Of a stretch of DNA of 64,000 nt, positions 61,515 to 64,000 are shown piece by piece; position 1 is the stretch's first letter, and each line of letters begins with the position of its first letter. Below the pieces are notes generated by a model. It did no database searches and was not told where the DNA came from. It saw only the letters and a program-made list of their open reading frames with translations. The stretch is from contig NZ_CP019285.1 of assembly GCF_000226975.2 (NCBI RefSeq), positions 3,906,001 to 3,970,000 on the forward strand. The letters run 5' to 3'. Source of the DNA: Halobiforma lacisalsi AJ5 (lineage in GTDB: Archaea; Halobacteriota; Halobacteria; Halobacteriales; Natrialbaceae). The translations under genes and the position numbers were made by a program.

Positions 61515-61594
61515 GGGGAGTGCCTGGAGTCGATGGGGGTGAAACGGTTGCGTAGGCGGTAGTGGTAGTGGGAGCCGACTCGAGGATCGCGAGA

Positions 61595-62788
61595 TTACAG
61601 CCCCAGTTCCCGCCCGATCACGAGGTGCTGGATCTCGCTCGTCCCTTCGCCGATTTCCATGAGTTTGGCGTCACGGTAGAACCGCTGGGGCGCGAAGTCC
61701 GTCGTGTAGCCGTAGCCGCCGAGTACCTGGACCGCGTCCTCCGCGACCTCGCGGGCAGCCTCGCTGGCGTCGAGTTTCGCCAGCGCCGACTCCCGCGTGA
61801 CGGGTTCGCCCTGGTCGTACGTCGTGGCTGCCTGGTGGGTCAGCAGTCTGGCACGCTCGATCTTGCGGTGCATGTCGACGAGCTTGTCCCGAATGGCGTC
61901 GAACTCCGAGATCGGCTGGCCGAACTGCTCGCGCTCCTGGCTGTACTCCTTCGCGTGGTCGTACGCGCCCTGTGCGAGCCCGGTCGAGAGGGCGGCGATC
62001 GAGATCCGGCCGCCGTCGAGTGTCTTCTTCGTTTGCTCCCAGCCGTCGCCTTCCTCCCCCAGGAGGCGGTCTTCGGGCAAGCGGACGTTCTCGAGCTGGA
62101 TTTCACAGGTGGGGGAGGCGTTCAGCCCCATCTTGTCCCAGACCGTCGTCACCTCGAAGCCGTCGTCCTCGCGTGGGTCGACGATGAACGTCGAGATGCC
62201 GCCGTAGCCGGCGTCGGGGTCGGTGACGGCCTTGACGAGCACCGAGCCGGCCTCGCTGGCGTTCGTGATGAACTGCTTGGTGCCGTTGAGGACCCACTCG
62301 TCTCCGTCTTTCTCCGCGGCTACGCTGCCCCGTTCCGGTTCCGAGTCGCTTGCCTCCCGTTTCTCCGCGGTGGTATCCATGTCGGAGGCGTCGGAGCCAC
62401 TGCCCGGTTCCGTCAGCGCCCAGCCGCCCATATGTTCGCCCTCGGCCAGCGGCCGGAGCCATCGCTCCTTTTGCTCTTCGGTGCCGAAGAGTTCGATCGG
62501 CTTCGAGGCAAGCGAGATGTGTGCGACGTAGGAGAGCCCGACCGAACCCGAAACGCGCCCGATCTCCTCGGCGACCAGCGAGTACATGAGGGTGTCGCCG
62601 CCGAGGCCGCCGTACTCCTCGGAGATGGGGACGCCCATCATGTCCAGGTCGGCGAGTTGATCGAAGATTTCCTCCGGGAACCGGTGTTCTTCCTCGATCT
62701 CCTGGGCGATCGGCTCGATTTCGGTTTCACAGAAGTCTCGGACCGTCTCCTGGATCATCCGATGCTCGTCGGACAGCTCGAAGTCCAT
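61595..62788 (-). CDS. acyl-CoA dehydrogenase
   Basis: A 397-residue acyl-CoA dehydrogenase. It has the classic short/medium-chain pattern MDFELSDEHRMIQETVRDF (start at ATG 62788), WALTEPGSGSDASDMDTTAE, and the C-terminal QVLGGYGYTTDFAPQRFYRD and EIGEGTSEIQHLVI. An insertion of about 17 residues (KREASDSEPERGSVAAE) after the FAD-binding loop is unlike its paralogues. The catalytic Glu is retained in IGEGT. Confidence 0.93.
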   Translation of the reverse strand: MDFELSDEHRMIQETVRDFCETEIEPIAQEIEEEHRFPEEIFDQLADLDMMGVPISEEYGGLGGDTLMYSLVAEEIGRVSGSVGLSYVAHISLASKPIELFGTEEQKERWLRPLAEGEHMGGWALTEPGSGSDASDMDTTAEKREASDSEPERGSVAAEKDGDEWVLNGTKQFITNASEAGSVLVKAVTDPDAGYGGISTFIVDPREDDGFEVTTVWDKMGLNASPTCEIQLENVRLPEDRLLGEEGDGWEQTKKTLDGGRISIAALSTGLAQGAYDHAKEYSQEREQFGQPISEFDAIRDKLVDMHRKIERARLLTHQAATTYDQGEPVTRESALAKLDASEAAREVAEDAVQVLGGYGYTTDFAPQRFYRDAKLMEIGEGTSEIQHLVIGRELGL

Positions 62789-62952
62789 ACGCAATACTTG
62801 CCGGGCCGAAAAATAAACGCACCGACAACATTCGACGTGGGCTGTGTTCACAGGTCGAAGTGGTTCCCTCGAGCGATTTTTCCGTCGAGAATCGGTCGTC
62901 GAATCGCGTCGGACGAAGAAACTCGAGTCGCTACCGCGGCGGGGAAGCGCGG

Positions 62953-64000
62953 CTACCAGCCGCGATCGTCGTTATCGCGGTCGCTTTCGTCACCGTCTCC
63001 GTCTTCCCGATCCCAGAGCGGCGTCTCCTCGACCGAACCCTCGTCCCGGGAATCGCGACCCCAGCGACCGTCCGGCGTGCCCGGATCCGAGCCATCGTCG
63101 GGACCGGAGTCCGAGGAACTGACGGCTCCGGCCCCGCCGGTTCCCCCGCGCTCGCCCTCGCGGGCCGCGGCACGTCGTTCCGGGATCAGGTCGAGATCCG
63201 CATCGGTGTCGCCGAGCAGCAACAGCGCATAGTACTGGAAATACGTCCGGACCGGCATCTGGACGATCGCGACGACCAGCAGTACGGCGAGCACCGCGAG
63301 TACCACGACCGGTGCCGCGAGCCACACGCCGACGTCGCCAAGCGAGACCAACAGGAATCCCACGATCCCGAACGGGATGAGGACGACGATCGCCGCAAAC
63401 AGGATCAGAAAGCCCGCGGCGATGTTGACGACGATCCCGAGAATCCAGACGAGCACCAGGTAGACCGCGTACTCGCCGAGGTTCGACGTCAGGGCACCCC
63501 AGAACCGGCTCCACGCCGAGAGGACGCCCCGCTCCTCGAGCAACATCACCGGCGCGACGAACTCGGAGGTAAAGCGCATCACGATGGTGTAGACGAGCCC
63601 CAGGACGATCCCGAGGAGGACGATTCCGAGGAGTTCGCCGATCACCGCCTCGGGGGATGGAGCGCCGAGCAAGACGTATGCCAGCGGCACGCCGATCACC
63701 ACCAGCAGGACGAGGCCGGCGACGAGGCGGAAGCCGAACAGCCGCAGGCCGCGGCCGAGGTTCGCCCCGGCGAACCGCCGGATCCGGACCTCTCCGGAGC
63801 GCAGCGACTCGAGGAAGACGAACTCCATGATCGCGCTGATCAGGGAAAACACCAGCCACAGGACGATCGCTGCGACGACCAGAATCGCGGCGATCGCAAG
63901 CACGTCGTCGGGCAGTTCTCCGACGGGAGCGTCGACGCCGGGTTCCTGAACAGTCGGTTCGAAGTCACCGGTCGGCGCGCCGCTACCGCCACCGAGTCCC
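62953..64000 (-). CDS. multi-pass membrane protein, N-terminus outside the window
   Basis: The open frame continues in frame past the window edge, so only the C-terminal 348 residues are visible. It has about five long hydrophobic segments, for example ILVVAAIVLWLVFSLISAIM, LVAGLVLLVVIGVPLAYVLL and VVVLAVLAVLLVVAIVQMP, an EFVFLESLRSGEVRIRRF junction and an Asp/Gly-rich acidic tail. It matches a haloarchaeal conserved membrane family, recalled as DUF7544. Function unknown. Confidence 0.75.
   Translation of the reverse strand, partial: GLGGGSGAPTGDFEPTVQEPGVDAPVGELPDDVLAIAAILVVAAIVLWLVFSLISAIMEFVFLESLRSGEVRIRRFAGANLGRGLRLFGFRLVAGLVLLVVIGVPLAYVLLGAPSPEAVIGELLGIVLLGIVLGLVYTIVMRFTSEFVAPVMLLEERGVLSAWSRFWGALTSNLGEYAVYLVLVWILGIVVNIAAGFLILFAAIVVLIPFGIVGFLLVSLGDVGVWLAAPVVVLAVLAVLLVVAIVQMPVRTYFQYYALLLLGDTDADLDLIPERRAAAREGERGGTGGAGAVSSSDSGPDDGSDPGTPDGRWGRDSRDEGSVEETPLWDREDGDGDESDRDNDDRGW

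Overview
The window is high-GC, strongly acidic-coding archaeal DNA: proteins are rich in Asp and Glu, Tat-type and lipobox signals are common, TATA boxes sit 25-30 bases before leaderless starts, and several haloarchaea-restricted families occur (HalOD1 domains, Bat-type regulator, PGF-CTERM protein, bacterial-type GAPDH). It looks like a main-chromosome segment of an extremely halophilic archaeon, probably of the Natrialbales (Natrinema/Haloterrigena-like); the genus is an inference. No tRNA, rRNA, CRISPR array or complete insertion sequence was recognised.

Layout. 1-5.1 kb: partial Bat-like regulator, acyl-CoA dehydrogenase, cupin, NikR-type regulator, creatininase-family hydrolase, Lrp regulator. 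5.5-9.7 kb: response regulator followed by a 1185-residue PAS/GAF histidine kinase. 9.8-16.5 kb: methyltransferase, M20-type amidase, dUTPase/dCTP-deaminase-like protein, Usp, ROK glucokinase, and a cell-surface LVIVD-type protein. 16.6-22.6 kb: leucyl-tRNA synthetase with bacterial-type body and archaeal-type C-terminus, HalOD1 protein, DUF420 protein, oxidoreductases. 22.6-28.7 kb: ABC-2 exporter, F420-type oxidoreductase, GrpB-like protein, aldo/keto reductase, DsbA-like lipoprotein. 28.8-38.9 kb: CtaA-CtaB fusion for heme O/A synthesis, membrane metalloprotease, acyl-CoA dehydrogenase, squalene synthase, a frameshifted membrane histidine kinase, hydroxyacyl-CoA dehydrogenase. 39.1-47.7 kb: a carbohydrate block (class I aldolase, FBPase, ADP-dependent sugar kinase, TreT trehalose synthase, GAPDH, nucleotidyltransferase) interrupted by a low-GC lipoprotein islet. 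48-64 kb: a secreted trypsin-like protease, carboxyltransferase, MaoC hydratase, glutamate dehydrogenase, a putative replication origin with orc1/cdc6, CitE-like lyase, second glutamate dehydrogenase, a third acyl-CoA dehydrogenase, and a partial multi-pass membrane protein.

The most striking non-coding structure is around 55.1-57.3 kb: five copies of a 21-base element (dyad plus C/G string) bracket the orc1/cdc6 gene and an AT-rich stretch. This is the architecture of a haloarchaeal origin with origin recognition boxes, here with its own box sequence. The flanking genes (carboxyltransferase, MaoC, CitE-like lyase, two glutamate dehydrogenases) match steps of the methylaspartate cycle, although the cycle's mutase, ammonia-lyase and CoA-transferase are not in the window. 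Otherwise the window is mostly ordinary core metabolism and I see no convincing wholly new multi-gene system.
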